Origin: Cutibacterium equinum
Lineage (GTDB): Bacteria; Actinomycetota; Actinomycetes; Propionibacteriales; Propionibacteriaceae
Length of the DNA: 64,000 nt
Direction: 5' to 3'
Assembly (NCBI RefSeq): GCF_028021195.1
Contig: NZ_CP115668.1
Span: 2,232,001-2,296,000, forward strand
In this document: piece after piece, positions 26,640-34,917 of the stretch
Numbering within the stretch: the stretch's first letter is position 1
Layout of the letters: every line of letters begins with the position of its first letter
Made by a program: the position numbers and the translations under genes
Notes under the pieces: model-generated
The model's database searches: none
Told to the model about the DNA's origin: nothing
Seen by the model: the letters and a program-made list of their open reading frames with translations, nothing else

Positions 26640-26816
26640 CCCAGCATGTCCCACCTGCGCCAGTTGTGCCTCACCTGCGCCCCGATTCCCCGATTCCCCC
26701 CAACATTTCCCACCTGCGCCAGTTGTGCCTCACCTGCGCCAAAATTTTTGGCGCAGGTGAGGCACAACTGGCGCAACTAAATCGGGACTGGCGCAGGTGG
26801 GGCACAACTGGCGCAG
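26640..26816. repeat. Intergenic inverted-repeat cluster built on CACCTGCGCCA
   Basis: The 494-nt gap between the acetyltransferase and the S33 peptidase gene contains repeated words CACCTGCGCCAGTTGTGCCT. A nearly perfect 30-bp inverted repeat has arms at 26715-26744 and 26746-26775, meeting at AAAATTTTT. Partial copies extend on both sides (from 26648, and to 26815). It could act as a bidirectional terminator, a protein-binding site or a non-autonomous repeat. A related cluster lies at 37.68-37.84 kb. The remainder, 26817-27025, holds no gene I can support. Confidence 0.85.
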
Positions 26817-27025
26817 CAAGCTCGCAACCACATCACGGCTAACCACGACCACATGACAGCACCCCCGGCGAGCCCACACCCACATGGCAGCACCCCCACG
26901 ACAGGGTCTCACCACGACACCGCGACAGCAGGAGCGCGGGGCGCCCACCCCAGGATGCTCCACAAAGCCCGGCGCCCCACACAGGACCGGACGCCCCATA
27001 CAGGACCGGACTCAGCTCCCAGACC

Positions 27026-28273
27026 TCACCTGACGAGCTCACCCTTGGCGAGTTTGATGAGACGGTCGAGCACCGCACCCCCGGAGGCATTCGACCCGTT
27101 GTGCTCGTACTCAGTCGTCACCCAGGCATGCATCTGGGGAAGCAGGGCCGCGGTCTCCAGTGAGAACTCGCGCGGCACGTAGGCGTCGTCGTGGTACACC
27201 GCCGCTGCGCACGGGACCTCGGCAGATCGCAACGTGTCGGCGTCATACAGCTTCGGCCACGGATGGTTGGCGATGAGGTTCGCGACCTCCTTCCACGGCC
27301 GCAGCTCCTGGTCGGTGTCGAACCATTCCGGCATCACGTGTTCGCCGGTCAACAGGGTCGGATCCTCCTGGAAATCCTCGGGCAGCATCCGGGCAGCCGA
27401 CCAGCCGGTGACGACACCGTCGGCATAGGACGACTCGTGGATGACGGCGTACAGCGGGTTTCGTCCGCCATAGGGCAGCAGCTCGGCCAAGTCGTGGCGG
27501 AACGACCGCGAGGTGTGGGGATACTCCAGCAGGTAGTGCAGCTTCTCAGCCCCACCCGAGCCACCCAGCAGATGCCCCAACGACCGCAGCCGAGACGGCG
27601 TCACGACGTCACCGTTCGGGGTGGTGATCTCACCGGACTCGGCCAGCGCCACAAGCTCCGCGAACCGCGCCCGATCCGCCGGGAACCGCTTGTAGTACTC
27701 CAGCGACTTGGCGCGCATCTGGTCGTAACACGCGGTGTAGACCTCGTCGGCAGAACGCCCGACCGCCGACAAACCGCCCGTGAAGTACCCCGCCGACAGC
27801 GACTCCGGATGGGTGGACAGGTACCTCAGCAGGGTGAATCCGCCAAAGGACTGCCCCAGGACCGCCCACTTCTCGATGCCGAGGTGACGCCGGATGTCCT
27901 CGCAGTCCTCGACGATCTCGTCGGCACGCAGGTGGGTGAGGTACTCGGCCTGGCTGGCAGCATCTCCCACCGGCTCACTGACCGGGGAGGACAGTCCGGT
28001 GCCTCGCTGGTCCAGCAGCACGAGCTGGTAGTCCTGCAGGGCCCGGGCCAGCCAACCTGGGAATCCCGGGTCGCGCAGGGTCGGACGCGGGGACTCACAC
28101 CCCGGTCCGCCTTGCAGAAAAACCAGGTACGGCTTGTCGATGCCGTCGGGGGTGGCGACCAGACGCGCATAGACCTCGATGGTGCGCAGGTCCTGCGGGT
28201 TGGTGTGGTCCAACGGGACCCTCAGGCGAATGTCGTCAGTGAGCAGGCCAGGGATGGTGCGGTTCCACGTCAT
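27026..28273 (-). CDS. Proline iminopeptidase-like alpha/beta hydrolase (family S33)
   Basis: A 415-aa cytosolic peptidase of the S33 family that releases N-terminal proline or other residues from peptides. Motifs visible are the oxyanion-hole segment FLQGGPGCESPRP near residue 53, LVLLDQRGTGLSSP near 85, and the nucleophile elbow LGQSFGGFTLL with Ser142. The C-terminal part carries the conserved AAVYHDDAYVP segment and a late His in TTEYEHNGSNASGG, expected to complete the triad. Family members are common as amino-acid scavengers. Confidence 0.9.
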   Translation of the reverse strand: MTWNRTIPGLLTDDIRLRVPLDHTNPQDLRTIEVYARLVATPDGIDKPYLVFLQGGPGCESPRPTLRDPGFPGWLARALQDYQLVLLDQRGTGLSSPVSEPVGDAASQAEYLTHLRADEIVEDCEDIRRHLGIEKWAVLGQSFGGFTLLRYLSTHPESLSAGYFTGGLSAVGRSADEVYTACYDQMRAKSLEYYKRFPADRARFAELVALAESGEITTPNGDVVTPSRLRSLGHLLGGSGGAEKLHYLLEYPHTSRSFRHDLAELLPYGGRNPLYAVIHESSYADGVVTGWSAARMLPEDFQEDPTLLTGEHVMPEWFDTDQELRPWKEVANLIANHPWPKLYDADTLRSAEVPCAAAVYHDDAYVPREFSLETAALLPQMHAWVTTEYEHNGSNASGGAVLDRLIKLAKGELVR

Positions 28274-28457
28274 GACGTCAGCCTATGAGGTTGACACCGA
28301 CCCCACGCTCCATGGGCCTGCATCCCTCAGCGTTTTCTCAGTTTTCTCATGACGCTCACCGCCCTCCGCGCCGCCCGCCATGACGCATCTCCCGCCCCCG
28401 AAGCCCGTTCTCAGCAAGCAACCGAAGCGCCGACCGCTCAACCATGCTGAACTCATT

Positions 28458-28485
28458 TTGAGAATCTCTCAGGATTATGTACAGT
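28458..28485 (+). promoter_or_regulatory. Possible promoter with palindrome upstream of the RlpA-like gene
   Basis: TTGAGA (28458-28463) and TACAGT (28480-28485) are 16 nt apart and could serve as -35 and -10. The inverted repeat TGAGA-ATC-TCTCA (28459-28471) overlaps the -35 and could be an operator. Both assignments rest on the eye only. Confidence 0.3.
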
Positions 28486-28530
28486 TCATCGAGCCTCGGA
28501 AGTTGGGGCAACACTCGGAAGGAACATCGC

Positions 28531-29553
28531 ATGACCAACACCTCGACCAACGCCGGGACGGCCCTCAAGCGCACCGTCGCCCTGACCGCTGCGGCCGGAC
28601 TCGCCGTCATGGGCACCATCGCCGAGGAGGCCCACGCCGCCCCCACCGGCAACCCAGGGGCCCATGCCGAGAAGGCTCCCGCCCAACAAGCCACGAAAGC
28701 ACCGGCCAAGCAGGCCGAGCGCGCCACCGCGTACAAGACCCAGTTCGCCCAGTCTCGCGTCCACCTCAACGTGCGCTCCGGACGCGGCACCCAGTACAAG
28801 CGTCACGGACTCATCCACCCCGGCGACCGTCTCCTCATCGTTGGCAAGGACGTCCAGGGCTGGACCCCCGTCAACTATCGCGGCAAGACCTCCTGGGTTG
28901 CTACCCGTTACATCAGCAAGGTCACCCGCACGGTCGGCATCTACGCCCAGCGCGGCGACCACAACGCCCGCACCAAGGCCGTTCAGCGCGACCTGTCGAC
29001 CCTCCACTACTTCCCGGAAATGTGGGTCGGGCTTCCTTACGGCCCCGCCACCACCAACGCAGTCAAGGTCTTTCAGAAGGCCAACGCTCTCAAGCAGACC
29101 GGTGTCGCCGATGCCGTCACCATGAGCCTGCTGCGCTCGAAGGCCAGCGAGAAGCGTGCCGCGGCGCCCACCAAGGCTGCCGTCCAGGAGTCCACGCGGT
29201 CTCATTCCGAGGACTCCTCGCGCGTCTCCCGTTCGTCTGAGCGCTCGGCCCGCAGCGCAGTCTCCACCAGCGGTATTGCCGGAAGCTGCGAGGCCTCCTT
29301 CTACACCGATTCCCGGACCGCCTCCGGTGAGTCCTTCAGTTCCTCGGCCCTGACGGCTGCCTCCAAGACCTACTCCTTCGGCACCCGTCTCAAGGTGACC
29401 AACAAGGCCAACGGACGCTCCGTCGTCGTGCGCATCAACGACCGTGGACCCTACGTGTCAGGTCGCTGCCTCGACCTGTCCCCGGCCGCTTTCAGCCAGA
29501 TCTCCTCGCTCGGCGCCGGCGTTGCCGATGTCACCTACGAGAAGGTCTCCTGA
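28531..29553 (+). CDS. Secreted SH3b / peptidoglycan-binding / RlpA-like double-psi beta-barrel protein
   Basis: A 340-aa exported cell-wall protein. Signal peptide at residues 1-36 (LTAAAGLAVMGTIAEEAHAA). It is followed by an Ala/Lys-rich linker, a bacterial SH3 domain (LNVRSGRGTQYKRHGLI, about 73-130), a PG_binding_1 domain (RTKAVQRDLSTLHYFPEMW, about 145-205) and a Ser/Arg-rich linker. The C-terminal RlpA-like barrel (ASFYTDSRTASGESFSSSAL, FGTRLKVTNKANGRSVVVRI, NDRGPYVSGRCLDLSPAAF) holds the conserved RINDRGP motif. RlpA-type barrels bind or cleave denuded glycan strands. The ATG at 28531 follows GGAAGGA, so earlier in-frame ATGs are rejected. A strong terminator follows. Confidence 0.92.
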   Translation: MTNTSTNAGTALKRTVALTAAAGLAVMGTIAEEAHAAPTGNPGAHAEKAPAQQATKAPAKQAERATAYKTQFAQSRVHLNVRSGRGTQYKRHGLIHPGDRLLIVGKDVQGWTPVNYRGKTSWVATRYISKVTRTVGIYAQRGDHNARTKAVQRDLSTLHYFPEMWVGLPYGPATTNAVKVFQKANALKQTGVADAVTMSLLRSKASEKRAAAPTKAAVQESTRSHSEDSSRVSRSSERSARSAVSTSGIAGSCEASFYTDSRTASGESFSSSALTAASKTYSFGTRLKVTNKANGRSVVVRINDRGPYVSGRCLDLSPAAFSQISSLGAGVADVTYEKVS

Positions 29554-29590
29554 CCGAACGAGACGTCAGGACACGCGCATCCCATAACAG

Positions 29591-29627
29591 CGTCAGCCCC
29601 CGATCCCGTGCGGATTGGGGGCTGACG
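29591..29627 (+). terminator. Strong terminator between convergent genes
   Basis: CGTCAGCCCCC (29591-29601) pairs perfectly with GGGGGCTGACG (29617-29627). It sits between the convergent RlpA-like and PRC-barrel genes and can serve both. Confidence 0.85.
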
Positions 29628-29698
29628 CCATGTTCACGTCTGCTCAAGCCACAGATCTCAAGCCACAGATCTCGGGCCGCAGATCTCGGGGCGCACAA

Positions 29699-30628
29699 TC
29701 AGCCGACGGGTGCCTCCGGACCGTCGTTGAACCACCAGGTCGCCTGTCCGGGGACTCCGGCCTTCTTGGCCTCCTCCGGGGCCTCGACCTTGTCGAACTC
29801 GTGAATGTTGCCCTCGGCGTCCTCCCAGCACACCACCTCGCGGCGCACCGGGATCTGCACGGTCACCAGGTCGGTGACGACGTAGCGACGCAGCTTCGCA
29901 CCAGCCGGCAAGCCCATCGCGGGGGCGGGCTCAGCCGAGCGGACCTCGTCGTCAGAGTCGTCATCGTCATCAGTGGAGTGGCCGTCGCTGAGCACCTCGG
30001 GACGGCTCTCCTCGTCGACGTCGGCATCCTCAGGGAAGTCGTCATCGTCGAAGGGGGCAGAAGGAAGGACGATCGGGCTGATGGCGGTGTCCTGTCCGGC
30101 CTCGTCGTCACCGCGCTCGTCGTCACCGGACACGGCTTCTTCGGACTCGGCCTCACCGGCCTCGACATCCACATCCTCCTCGACGACATCGGCATCGAGG
30201 ACCTCATCGTCGACCTCTTGCGCATCAACGGCGTCAGACTCGTTGACGACACCGCGGCCTGGCTGGGCAATGACGATGTCGTCATCGTCGATCTCCAGCC
30301 CGGAGCGACGAGCAGGCTCCATGCCGTAGTGGCCGTAGACCTCGACCTCACGGTCACGCGAGAGGTCTTCCTCCTGGGACGCCTCGGGAGCGGTCTTGAT
30401 GACGTCACGGTCGAATGGCACGTTGACGTGGCTGGTTGAGTATTCGGCACCGCGTACCGGGATGAAGTACTCGTGGCCCTCGGAAAGTACGGTGACGAAG
30501 GTCACGGCACCGGTGACCTCGTCGGCAAAGATCTGCTGGATCGTCCCGACCTTCTCACCGTCCGGTCCGACGACCTCGGCGTCGAACAGTCCGGGGATGT
30601 CCTTGGGATCCATGGCGCTGATGTCCAT
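29699..30628 (-). CDS. PRC-barrel domain protein with long acidic linker
   Basis: A 309-aa protein. The N-terminal 80 residues form a PRC-barrel (DAEVVGPDGEKVGTIQQIFA, EYFIPVRGAEYSTSHVNVPF), a beta-barrel used for RNA or protein contacts. A very acidic low-complexity linker follows (roughly residues 105-240, rich in Asp, Glu and Val), and then a second beta-strand domain with RYVVTDLVTVQIPVRREVVC. This architecture is widespread in actinobacteria and often stress-related, but its job is not settled. The ATG at 30628 follows GAGAGG; the longer frame upstream is rejected. Confidence 0.85.
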   Translation of the reverse strand: MDISAMDPKDIPGLFDAEVVGPDGEKVGTIQQIFADEVTGAVTFVTVLSEGHEYFIPVRGAEYSTSHVNVPFDRDVIKTAPEASQEEDLSRDREVEVYGHYGMEPARRSGLEIDDDDIVIAQPGRGVVNESDAVDAQEVDDEVLDADVVEEDVDVEAGEAESEEAVSGDDERGDDEAGQDTAISPIVLPSAPFDDDDFPEDADVDEESRPEVLSDGHSTDDDDDSDDEVRSAEPAPAMGLPAGAKLRRYVVTDLVTVQIPVRREVVCWEDAEGNIHEFDKVEAPEEAKKAGVPGQATWWFNDGPEAPVG

Positions 30629-30834
30629 GTATCGACCTCTCGCTAGGGGCTGGAACGTACGCGCATACACGCGTTCTTCACTCCAGCGTTTCACACAACA
30701 GACGCCAACTGGCGGATCGCAGCCGGGCGCGTCTCGAAGTGAGTGCACGCCCGGTGGGCATCGACATGCCCTGCTCAGGAGCCAGGGGCTCTCACACCAA
30801 GGGGGTGACGGTCACCAAGCCACCGGTCACCGAT

Positions 30835-32004
30835 TCACCGGCTGTTGATCGCGCTGACCATCCGGTCGACGGCCTCCTCAAGCAGGTAGCGCGGGGTGGC
30901 GAAGTTGATACGTGCGTGCCCCTCGCCGCCGGGTCCGAAGGTTGGACCATCATTGAGGCGGATACGGGCATGACGCAGCAGCCACTGGCCTGGTGAGGTT
31001 GGCAACTCGTAGGCGGAGAAGTCGAGCCAGCCGAGGTAAGTACCCTCGGGCACCCGATAATCCACTGCCGGCAACTGGTCGGCCAGGGTCTCTGAGAGCC
31101 ACACCGCGTTGTCGTGGATGTAGCGGTTGGCGGCGTCCAACCATTCCTGGCCGGAGTCGAAAGCTGCCTTGTTGGCGGCCAAACCGATGGTGGTGGCCCC
31201 TGCGGCGTCGAGCGGATGGACCTTCTCGTCCCACAGCTTGGCCTGCTCAGGGGTGAAGAGGGTGATGAAGGCGGTCATGAGGCCGGGGATGTTGAACGAC
31301 TTCGACGCCGAGGACACCAGTACCGAGTGGGCTGCCGCGGCCTCGCTGACGGTGGCGTAAGGCACCGAGGCCTTGCGTTCCGGGCAGGCCGGGACGAGGG
31401 GTCCGTGAATCTCGTCGGAGATGACGAACCCGTGGTGACTCTCGACGACCTCGGCGAGTGCGCCCAGCTCGTCGGCGGTGAAGACGCGACCCAATGGGTT
31501 GTAGGGCTGGCACAGGATGAGTGACCCGGCGCCCCTGCCGAAGGCCGCGTCGATACCGTCGAGGTCGAGGGTCCAACCCAGATCGGAGTCAATCATCGGC
31601 ACCGCGATGATCTCGCGGCCTTCCAGTCCCGGCACCTCCCAGAAGGGCATGTATGCCGGGGAGGGGACGATCACCGGACTTCCGGGAGCGCTGTAGGTGC
31701 GGATGGCCAGCTGGACTCCCGACAAGACATTGCGCAGGTAACGGACTTTGAGCGGGTCGATCGTCAAGCCCTGAACCTTCTTCACCCATGCCGCCCAGGA
31801 GTGACGCAGTCCGTTGTCGCACGGGTATCCATAGGCGTGATTGGCAACGGTGTCCTCGATGGCCCGCTGGATAGGTGGGGCAACCCGGAAGTCCATCTCG
31901 GCCACCCACAACGGGATGACATCCTCGGCGACGTCTTGCCACCTGGCCGTGCCGCGAGAACGCAACCACTCGACAGTGGGGCTGTCGAAGTCAAAATCAG
32001 TCAT
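30835..32004 (-). CDS. MalY/PatB-type PLP-dependent aminotransferase / cystathionine beta-lyase
   Basis: A 389-aa fold-type I PLP enzyme. The N-terminal IPLWVAEMDFRVAPPI is diagnostic of the MalY/PatB branch, which cleaves the C-S bond of cystathionine or cysteine conjugates. The PLP-binding residues are in YNPLGRVF, SDEIHGPLV and SSASKSFNIPG, with Lys235 as Schiff-base lysine. Substrate specificity (cystathionine, cysteine, or odorant conjugates as reported for skin bacteria) cannot be decided here. It is transcribed away from the 97-codon gene at 32175; the 170 nt between them must hold both promoters. Confidence 0.93.
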   Translation of the reverse strand: MTDFDFDSPTVEWLRSRGTARWQDVAEDVIPLWVAEMDFRVAPPIQRAIEDTVANHAYGYPCDNGLRHSWAAWVKKVQGLTIDPLKVRYLRNVLSGVQLAIRTYSAPGSPVIVPSPAYMPFWEVPGLEGREIIAVPMIDSDLGWTLDLDGIDAAFGRGAGSLILCQPYNPLGRVFTADELGALAEVVESHHGFVISDEIHGPLVPACPERKASVPYATVSEAAAAHSVLVSSASKSFNIPGLMTAFITLFTPEQAKLWDEKVHPLDAAGATTIGLAANKAAFDSGQEWLDAANRYIHDNAVWLSETLADQLPAVDYRVPEGTYLGWLDFSAYELPTSPGQWLLRHARIRLNDGPTFGPGGEGHARINFATPRYLLEEAVDRMVSAINSR

Positions 32005-32174
32005 GACCGTCCTTCCAGAGTCTCAGGCCCGGGCGCTGCCCCGGTGCAACGCCCACGTGCTGAACATGACCGTGTGATGGCAGTCAAGCAGCCACATGCC
32101 CTCCCACCTCAGCTTGTCACATACCCACGGCAGGTCTGCCAAGATCGCCGTCGAGAAGCTTGTAGGATCGTCGT

Positions 32175-32468
32175 GTGATCTTCAAACGTGTCGGTGATTC
32201 CCGCCCCTACCCTGACCACGGGTACACGCAGAAGCAGTGGTCCCAGTTGGCACCTGTGCAGGTGCGCCTGGACCAGCTCGTCACGACGAAGAGCAATCTT
32301 GACCTGGCGAACCTTCTCGAGGACGACTCCACCTTCTACGGGGATCTCTTCGCCCACGTCGTGTCCTGGCATGGCGATCTCTATCTTGAGGACGGCCTGC
32401 ATCGGGCTCTGCGTGCTGCCCTTCAGCAGCGTCAGACCCTCCATGCCCGTGTCCTCGAACTGAACTGA
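32175..32468 (+). CDS. Conserved actinobacterial small protein (annotated elsewhere as VapB-family antitoxin)
   Basis: A 97-aa protein with the highly conserved run RVGDSRPYPDHGY, VRLDQLVTTK, STFYGDLFAHVV and the C-terminus LEDGLHRALRAALQQR, all recognisable from a family found across actinobacteria. Public annotation often calls it a VapB-type antitoxin, but no VapC toxin is adjacent here. The constant neighbour is the LytR_C protein gene 9 nt downstream, so the antitoxin label is doubtful. The start is GTG at 32175. Confidence 0.8.
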   Translation: MIFKRVGDSRPYPDHGYTQKQWSQLAPVQVRLDQLVTTKSNLDLANLLEDDSTFYGDLFAHVVSWHGDLYLEDGLHRALRAALQQRQTLHARVLELN

Positions 32469-32477
32469 CGGCCGGTC

Positions 32478-33029
32478 ATGACTTCCGATGAACGTCGCCG
32501 CTATGTGAGGATGGCAGGCACCCCGATCACCCTGCTGGCCCTGGTCGTCCTCATCGTGGTGGCCATCCGCGCCGGCTGGAAGGCCGTCAGTGCCCCTATT
32601 CCCCCGCCACCGATCACCCCCTGCGTCACTCAAGACGTCCAGGGCACGTTGAAGACGACGGATGTCACGGTGTCGGTGTACAACTCCGGCCACACCCGTG
32701 GGCTGGCTAGCAGCGTGTCGAAACAGCTTGCCAATGTCGGGTTCATCATCGACTCCGTGGCCAACCGTGAACCCATGGTCAAGAAGGTGACGATCATCGG
32801 CCAGGACGCCAAGGACCCTGAGGTTGCCCTGGTGGCCGGCTACTTCCCGGGAGCTGTGCTGAAGTCGGACCCCAAGCGCGTCGACCATGAGGTCGAAGTG
32901 GTGCTCGGCGATCGCAACCCGGAGTTCAAGACGAATGCCCCAAAGTCGGTGAAGGTTGCCGGGCCGGTGTGCCTGCCCTCACCAACCCCGTCGGTGCTGG
33001 CGGAGACACCCGAGGCACAGCACTCCTGA
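32478..33029 (+). CDS. LytR C-terminal domain membrane protein
   Basis: A 183-aa protein with one N-terminal membrane anchor (TPITLLALVVLIVVAIRAGW, residues about 16-36). An extracytoplasmic LytR_C domain follows (VSVYNSGHTRGLASSVSKQL, VTIIGQDAKDPEVALVAGYF, VEVVLGDRNPEFK). LytR_C domains are normally fused to the LCP catalytic domain that ligates glycopolymers to peptidoglycan; here the domain is free-standing. It follows the small conserved gene by 9 nt, so they form an operon. Confidence 0.88.
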   Translation: MTSDERRRYVRMAGTPITLLALVVLIVVAIRAGWKAVSAPIPPPPITPCVTQDVQGTLKTTDVTVSVYNSGHTRGLASSVSKQLANVGFIIDSVANREPMVKKVTIIGQDAKDPEVALVAGYFPGAVLKSDPKRVDHEVEVVLGDRNPEFKTNAPKSVKVAGPVCLPSPTPSVLAETPEAQHS

Positions 33030-33051
33030 GGGTCACCGCTTGCTGTGCAAT

Positions 33052-33079
33052 GGCCACGGGTCGTCACGGATCCGTGGCC
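33052..33079. terminator. Bidirectional terminator hairpin
   Basis: GGCCACGG (33052-33059) pairs with CCGTGGCC (33072-33079), followed by TTCTCGTT. It lies between the convergent LytR_C gene and the antiporter gene. Confidence 0.75.
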
Positions 33080-33126
33080 TTCTCGTTAGTCGTACCCGCT
33101 CGGGGCGGTGAGCGCGGTCGGCGTCG

Positions 33127-34629
33127 TCATTCGGCCTGGATTCGCAGCCCGTACCAGCGCGCCAGCCGGCCTCCTCGACCGATTTCAGTCAGCCTCTCGA
33201 CGACGTAGCGGCGCTGTCCCTGGGGGACGACGATGAGCAGCTCGTCACCTTGCTCCAGCTTGGTCTCGGCACGCGGGGCGAAGGATCTGTCGCCACGGAT
33301 GATGAGGGAGACGACGCAGTTGCGCGGCAGCCTCAGTTCGCGGATTCTCACCCCGGCGAGCCTGGAGCCCTCCGGGACGTCAGCCTGCAACAGGTCGGCG
33401 GCGATCTCGTCGAGAGGTGCGACCTCGATCGTGACGTCCTTGGCCGTCTGTGGATCGACGACACCAAGGAGTTTCGCGGCGTCCGGCAGGGTTGGACCCT
33501 GAAGGCATGTGCAGACGACGACGAGGACCAGGATGACGTCGAAGAACTTGTCGGCACGGTCCATGTGGGAGGCCATGGGGATGGTCGCCAGGATAATGGG
33601 AACGGCTCCACGTAAGCCTGCCCAGGACAGGAAGAACCGCTCGTTGCGCCGGATCCCGAACCAGGTTGTACAGGCAAGGACGGCCAGGGGCCGGGCGACG
33701 AAGGTCAGCAGCAGGCCGGCGGCAGCACCAGAACCCACGGAGGCCCAGGTGAGGCGGTCGGGATTGGCCAGCAGACCGAGCATGACGAACAGGCCGATCT
33801 GGCAGATCCAGCCGATGCCTTCGGAAAAGGCCCTCGTGGTGTGCTGGTAGGGCAGATCGCCGTTGCCGATCATGACGGAGGCGACGTAGACGGCGGCAAA
33901 TCCGGAGACCCCGATCCACACACCGACGCCGTAGGCGGTGACCGCCCAGGCCATCGCGGCAATGGCGTAAAGGTTTCCGGAGGGCAGGTTGATGCGTCGT
34001 CCGATCTTGACAGCCACCCATCCCACGGTCAGACCGACGAGGATGCCGCCGACGAGCTCCAGGGCGATGGATCCAAGAAGGGGCAGGACCCCGATCTGTG
34101 ATTCCCCGGTTGCGACCCCGGTCAAGGCGATGACGACGAGGACGGTCGGGGCATCGTTGAGGCCTGACTCGGCCTCGAGCACGGATCTGAGGCGACTGGG
34201 CAGGGCAACCCCTCGGAGCACGGAGAACACGGCGGCAGAGTCGGTCGGGGTGGTGGCCGCGCCGAGGAGGGCTGCGACGCTCCAGTGCAGGCCAAGCACG
34301 TAATGGCCCAGCAGAGTCATGACGGCGAAGGAGACGCCGACTCCGACGGTCGCCAACAGGGCCGCTGGGCCCAGCGCTGGTCGGATGTCTTTCCAGTTGG
34401 TCGACAGTCCACCGTCGGCAAGGATGAGGACGAGGGCGGCGAAACCGATGGCGTGTGCGGCGTCCAGGTCGTTGAAGTCAATGCCGAAACCCACGGGGCC
34501 AAGGACCATGCCGACCAACAGGAACAGCAACAGGGCGGGAAGCCCCAGACGGGTGCCGATCCGGGCCAGGAAGACGGCCAGCAACACGACGACAGCGCCA
34601 ATGAACAGGGCGAGGTCAGAGGGTTGCAC
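33127..34629 (-). CDS. nhaP2: Potassium/proton (CPA1) antiporter with TrkA_C regulatory domain
   Basis: A 500-aa inner-membrane antiporter. About a dozen hydrophobic helices fill residues 5-390, with GLPALLLFLLVGMVLGPVGF at the N-terminus and the ion-binding TTPTDSAAVFSVLRG segment near residue 147. SWAGLRGAVPIILATIP is near residue 340. The C-terminal 100 residues form a TrkA_C domain (GSRLAGVRIRELRLPRNCVV), the layout of NhaP2/CvrA potassium exporters that respond to nucleotides or turgor. The tail ends RWYGLRIQAE. Confidence 0.92.
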   Translation of the reverse strand: MQPSDLALFIGAVVVLLAVFLARIGTRLGLPALLLFLLVGMVLGPVGFGIDFNDLDAAHAIGFAALVLILADGGLSTNWKDIRPALGPAALLATVGVGVSFAVMTLLGHYVLGLHWSVAALLGAATTPTDSAAVFSVLRGVALPSRLRSVLEAESGLNDAPTVLVVIALTGVATGESQIGVLPLLGSIALELVGGILVGLTVGWVAVKIGRRINLPSGNLYAIAAMAWAVTAYGVGVWIGVSGFAAVYVASVMIGNGDLPYQHTTRAFSEGIGWICQIGLFVMLGLLANPDRLTWASVGSGAAAGLLLTFVARPLAVLACTTWFGIRRNERFFLSWAGLRGAVPIILATIPMASHMDRADKFFDVILVLVVVCTCLQGPTLPDAAKLLGVVDPQTAKDVTIEVAPLDEIAADLLQADVPEGSRLAGVRIRELRLPRNCVVSLIIRGDRSFAPRAETKLEQGDELLIVVPQGQRRYVVERLTEIGRGGRLARWYGLRIQAE

Positions 34630-34717
34630 GGGGTCATTATCCCAGCCCGGCGACGTCGGTCGTGCTTATGGACACCCTGAGAGACGCTGTTCCCTCACGA
34701 ACACCAAAAAAGATCAA

Positions 34718-34747
34718 GGCCCTGGGGGCTTCTCAACTCCCAGGGCC
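34718..34747 (-). terminator. Intrinsic terminator for tRNA-Ser
   Basis: On the minus strand GGCCCTGGG pairs with CCCAGGGCC (plus coordinates 34739-34747 and 34718-34726). The stem is followed by TTGATCTTTTTT, a proper U-tract, 8 nt after the tRNA 3' end. Confidence 0.85.
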
Positions 34748-34754
34748 CTCTCGG

Positions 34755-34839
34755 CGGTGACGGAGGGATTTGAACCCTCGGTAGCTCTCGCTACACCCGC
34801 TTTCGAGGCGGGCACTTTCGGCCGCTCAGACACGTCACC
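34755..34839 (-). tRNA. tRNA-Ser(CGA)
   Basis: On the minus strand the acceptor stem GGTGACG pairs with CGTCACC, followed by discriminator G. The anticodon stem-loop is CCCGC-CTCGAAA-GCGGG, giving anticodon CGA, which reads UCG. A long variable arm (TAGCGAGAGCTA) marks it as a class II serine tRNA. The T arm is GAGGG-TTCAAAT-CCCTC. CCA is not encoded. Confidence 0.96.
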
Positions 34840-34917
34840 GTCGTCAAGCGTAGCGAATCGGTCACTCCTGACCAAAATCCGGGTGTCGGGAACACGTCGT
34901 CAAGGTGTCAGAGCACG

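Noticed and set aside
26500-27182. Small frames in the 26.5-27.2 kb gap
   Set aside because: They follow the inverted-repeat cluster or the antisense of the S33 peptidase gene; no motifs or ribosome-binding sites.
28274-28530. A cyclic-di-AMP (ydaO) riboswitch ahead of the RlpA-like gene
   Set aside because: Such switches precede many actinobacterial wall-hydrolase genes, but I could not find the conserved ydaO core words in this leader.
32175-33029. A VapBC toxin-antitoxin pair
   Set aside because: The downstream gene encodes a membrane LytR_C protein, not a PIN-domain toxin, so a toxin-antitoxin reading is unsupported.
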